From a virus, in IMG/VR virus record IMGVR_UViG_3300031669_004775, positions 1-64,000 of that record: a DNA stretch of 64,000 bases. One strand, 5' to 3'. A model generated the notes under the pieces. That model was not told the DNA's origin. It ran no database searches and was given only the letters and a program-made list of their open reading frames with translations. The translations under genes were made by a program, and so were the position numbers. Shown one piece after another: positions 61,794-64,000 of the stretch; positions within the stretch are counted from its first letter, which is position 1, and every line of letters begins with the position of its first letter.

Positions 61794-63233
61794 TTAAAAA
61801 TCTTGATTCATTAAACGGACTAATTGTTTTATTTTTGGATCCATTTCACCAGCAAATAGTTTAGTATAAAATAAAATCATATCAAGTTCAACCTTACTAA
61901 GAGGGATACCAGATAATTTTTGTCCTGTTAAAAGATGACAAAAGTTTATTCTAGATACTCTTCCAATAAAATGACATAGAATTTTATGAGGTAACATCTT
62001 TGTATTAAACCCATAAAAATTTTGTGTGTCATCTTGAATGTTGATATAATCATGTATTGTTTTTATTTTATATGTCGTATTTATTGATGGTTGACTTAAA
62101 GGATAATATTGCAATAATGATAATAAATTTTTATATTCTCCTTTAAATGATTTTTGTAAAAGACTATGTAAGTAGTATGAAAGAATAGCAGCATGATCTG
62201 GAGAAATAGTTTTAAAATGAACATATGAAATATTAGTCATCCTTGCTAATAAAGGAAACACTAATGATGTGCAAAGAGGAGAAATATATTCAATTTGTTC
62301 AACACGATTATTAAATTCAATCAGATCTTTGTCTACAGCATCTTCATCTACTGTTAGAGAAGTTGATTTTTCCAATTGTGAATGGATTTTTTCAAATGCC
62401 ATTGCTTTTATTCTACCAAGGGTGTCATTAAAACTATAAGTTAATAAGTTATTTATATTAATTCCATGAATATCTTCAGTTGAGATACTATCATCATAGA
62501 CAATAGTGCCTTTATATACAGAACGAAGAATCCATTTTACAGATTGATCAATGACACCAACAAAATAAGTAATTGGATTTTTATCTTCCTCACATAATAC
62601 TATAATGTAATTCATTATGAAATTAAAAATTTCAATTATATGAGAACCAATATCCTTGCATTGAATCTTTTTAATATAGTCCCACATATACTTATCTGAA
62701 AGATTATATCTAAATGTTTTTGTTTTGATAACATCAAATAATTTTGATGCTATATCTGTTTCAATAACATTAGTTGCAAGTTTATTATAAATCTGTTTAT
62801 GCAAACTTTTACCAAATGCCATCTCTTCATTATTTGAAATAATTGAATAAATTTTCAAATAGGAGGATAACCTTAGTATATTTTTAATTTCATTCGCATT
62901 AAATAGAATTGAGTTTTTCTTTGCTTTAGTAATATCAACAAATCTATCATAATCTATATGTGTTGATTCTATATATTGATCAACATATAGTTTAAGTTTA
63001 TCAATATTATTGACAAAAATTTCTGATCTTCTATCAATGTCTTGACAGTCTTTTATTAAATTAACAAACCAATTACTAAACTCCTCTCCATGAAATGCAT
63101 CAACTCGCTGTATAAATTTCGTGACAATTTGATATTTATTTGTCACTGTTGAAGCTACGAGTTTCAATGGAATAATTTCATCTTCATATAATAAGTTCCA
63201 TTCTTTTGGTGCTACCTTTTCAAAATTCAGCAA
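61794..63233 (-). CDS. Unknown protein, possible polymerase accessory
   Basis: A 479-residue, largely helical protein with no recognised motif. The start is taken as TTG at 63233, eight bases after AAAGGAG; the longer frame to 63251 includes the ribosome site. It is preceded by a TATATATATTAAT promoter-like block (63281-63296) and followed by a terminator, so it may be its own unit. Some phiKZ-type phages encode a roughly 450-520 residue fifth subunit of the non-virion polymerase that reads promoters. Size and location make this a candidate, nothing more. Confidence 0.5.
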   Translation of the reverse strand: MLNFEKVAPKEWNLLYEDEIIPLKLVASTVTNKYQIVTKFIQRVDAFHGEEFSNWFVNLIKDCQDIDRRSEIFVNNIDKLKLYVDQYIESTHIDYDRFVDITKAKKNSILFNANEIKNILRLSSYLKIYSIISNNEEMAFGKSLHKQIYNKLATNVIETDIASKLFDVIKTKTFRYNLSDKYMWDYIKKIQCKDIGSHIIEIFNFIMNYIIVLCEEDKNPITYFVGVIDQSVKWILRSVYKGTIVYDDSISTEDIHGININNLLTYSFNDTLGRIKAMAFEKIHSQLEKSTSLTVDEDAVDKDLIEFNNRVEQIEYISPLCTSLVFPLLARMTNISYVHFKTISPDHAAILSYYLHSLLQKSFKGEYKNLLSLLQYYPLSQPSINTTYKIKTIHDYINIQDDTQNFYGFNTKMLPHKILCHFIGRVSRINFCHLLTGQKLSGIPLSKVELDMILFYTKLFAGEMDPKIKQLVRLMNQDF

Positions 63234-63280
63234 TAAAATATCTCCTTTCAAATTGTTAAAGTTGTTTTGCCTATTCGGTA

Positions 63281-63296
63281 ATTAATATATATAGAC
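63281..63296 (-). promoter_or_regulatory. Putative promoter before the 479-residue gene
   Basis: Minus strand GTCTATATATATTAAT, about 48 bases upstream of the TTG start at 63233. It is identical in 16 of 16 bases to the block at 50698-50713. The distance fits a phage promoter with a short leader. Confidence 0.5.
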
Positions 63297-63304
63297 GAAT
63301 GAGT

Positions 63305-63559
63305 TTAAATTTTCTTTAGTGGAGTATTGTGATTAAAGTTTCGTTTTAACATCTCCTCAACCAAACGATCGTGATATGTAACAATACTATTTATAAATTG
63401 CTTATTTGGTGGGTCACGTTTTATATTTCCAGCATAAAGCATATGTGTTTTCCTATGATATTCAATCAGGGTTTTATTTCCAAGATCTTTAGGATCAAGA
63501 TCACGAAATGCTGCAAATAATTTTTTTGACCTTTTTAGAAATTGGTCTGAGGTGTTCAT
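63305..63559 (-). CDS. Small basic protein
   Basis: An 84-residue, Lys/Arg/His-rich helical protein (SDQFLKRSKKLFAAFRDLDP, then VEEMLKRNFNH) with AGGGAG before its ATG. It adjoins the sugar kinase gene. No family is recognised. Confidence 0.45.
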   Translation of the reverse strand: MNTSDQFLKRSKKLFAAFRDLDPKDLGNKTLIEYHRKTHMLYAGNIKRDPPNKQFINSIVTYHDRLVEEMLKRNFNHNTPLKKI

Positions 63560-64000
63560 TTAAAATTCTCCCTTTTTATAATCTTTAACAATTTTAAAGA
63601 AAAATTCTTTTGGAACTATTGCTGTAGTCGATTGAGTTACGACGTATGCCGCACACTTGTTAGCTATATAAGCAGCATCAATTGGATTCCAACCCATAGA
63701 TAAACACACTGTCATTATTGAAATTACAGTATCTCCAGCACCTGATACATTATAGACTTCAACTGCTTCAGAATAAATCTTAATTCGTGTTTTATCAACA
63801 TTATTTATCAAGAGCATTCCACCACTTCCTTGAGTCAATAATGTATAATTAGTTGAATTGGGGGGTTTTGGAAATGTATTTTTAACAATTTCTTCCCATT
63901 CTTTTTCATTGGGAGTTATCATAAAAACGTTATTATATAAATTAAAATTTTTGGGTTTTGGATCTACAATAATTGTTATTTTTAATGAATGTAAATAATC
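63560..64000 (-). CDS. PfkB-family sugar kinase, 5'-truncated
   Basis: The C-terminal 146 codons of a gene that continues beyond the window. The frame is open to the edge: IIVDPKPKNF and MITPNEKEW are the usual strands before the active site of ribokinase-like enzymes, here of the RfaE/HldE (ADP-heptose) type. The signature VSGAGDTVIS holds the catalytic Asp (the A-GD turn) and anion hole. The internal Met at 63922 should not be taken as the start. In bacteria this type makes heptose for LPS or ADP-heptose. A phage copy might supply a sugar for DNA or surface modification, or alter host heptose signalling. Confidence 0.75.
   Translation of the reverse strand, partial: DYLHSLKITIIVDPKPKNFNLYNNVFMITPNEKEWEEIVKNTFPKPPNSTNYTLLTQGSGGMLLINNVDKTRIKIYSEAVEVYNVSGAGDTVISIMTVCLSMGWNPIDAAYIANKCAAYVVTQSTTAIVPKEFFFKIVKDYKKGEF

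Noticed and set aside
1-64000. Insertion sequences, integrase or attachment sites
   Set aside because: No transposase or integrase signature and no paired terminal repeats were seen. The repeats found belong to hairpins, RNA units or the polymerase scar.

Overview
The window is a piece of a large, AT-rich, tailed (contractile, myovirus-like) bacteriophage genome. The evidence is a baseplate J/gp6-like protein, a tape-measure-like protein, a T4 gp17-like terminase, T4-type replication and recombination genes (gp46/gp47 nuclease pair, UvsW-like helicase, two-subunit type IIA topoisomerase) and, most tellingly, two complete sets of multisubunit RNA polymerase beta and beta' subunits. Strong Shine-Dalgarno sequences precede nearly every gene and neighbouring genes often overlap by a few bases. 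A low-GC host that uses strong Shine-Dalgarno initiation is likely, but the host cannot be named from the sequence.

Layout. 1-3949 (+): end of a tail or baseplate operon. From 3946 to 64000 every gene is on the minus strand. 3946-11706: virion and packaging genes (tail protein, tape measure, HExxH protein, terminase, tail-hub-like protein). 11824-17828: small accessory genes, a methyltransferase, a TIM-barrel enzyme and FolE2. 17806-23708: first RNA polymerase. 23894-30845: a ubiquitin-like conjugation cassette with an E2 that has the HPN and Cys motifs, a second ThiF-like protein, a beta-grasp modifier, an E1, a JAB/JAMM peptidase with zinc ribbons, and a large protein with a second E2-like domain. 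30849-47048: DUF2693-like protein, radical SAM protein, Rad50/Mre11-like pair, helicase, QueD, topoisomerase subunits, a MoxR/VWA pair and a possible ssDNA-binding protein. 47103-50713: a second unusual system, made of an ARPP-1-like protein, a Ro60/TROVE-like VWA protein and, just upstream, an 830-bp gene-poor stretch holding about seven hairpin RNAs that share a motif. One of these contains a clear D/anticodon/T-arm tRNA-mimic module, as in bacterial Y RNAs. 50731-63233: Nudix hydrolase, HNH endonuclease, second RNA polymerase and associated unknown genes. 63560-64000: part of a PfkB-family sugar kinase.

How it works together. The two polymerases probably drive phage-specific transcription. 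Two recurring sequence motifs upstream of minus-strand genes or RNA units are candidate phage promoters. The Ubl cassette could modify host or phage proteins. The Ro60/Y-RNA locus suggests phage-encoded RNA quality control or RNA repair. Between beta' and beta of the second polymerase lies a recombination scar: a 35-codon chimera joining the first 11 codons of beta to the last 24 codons of beta'. It is best explained by unequal recombination between related phages carrying different genes at the same spot.
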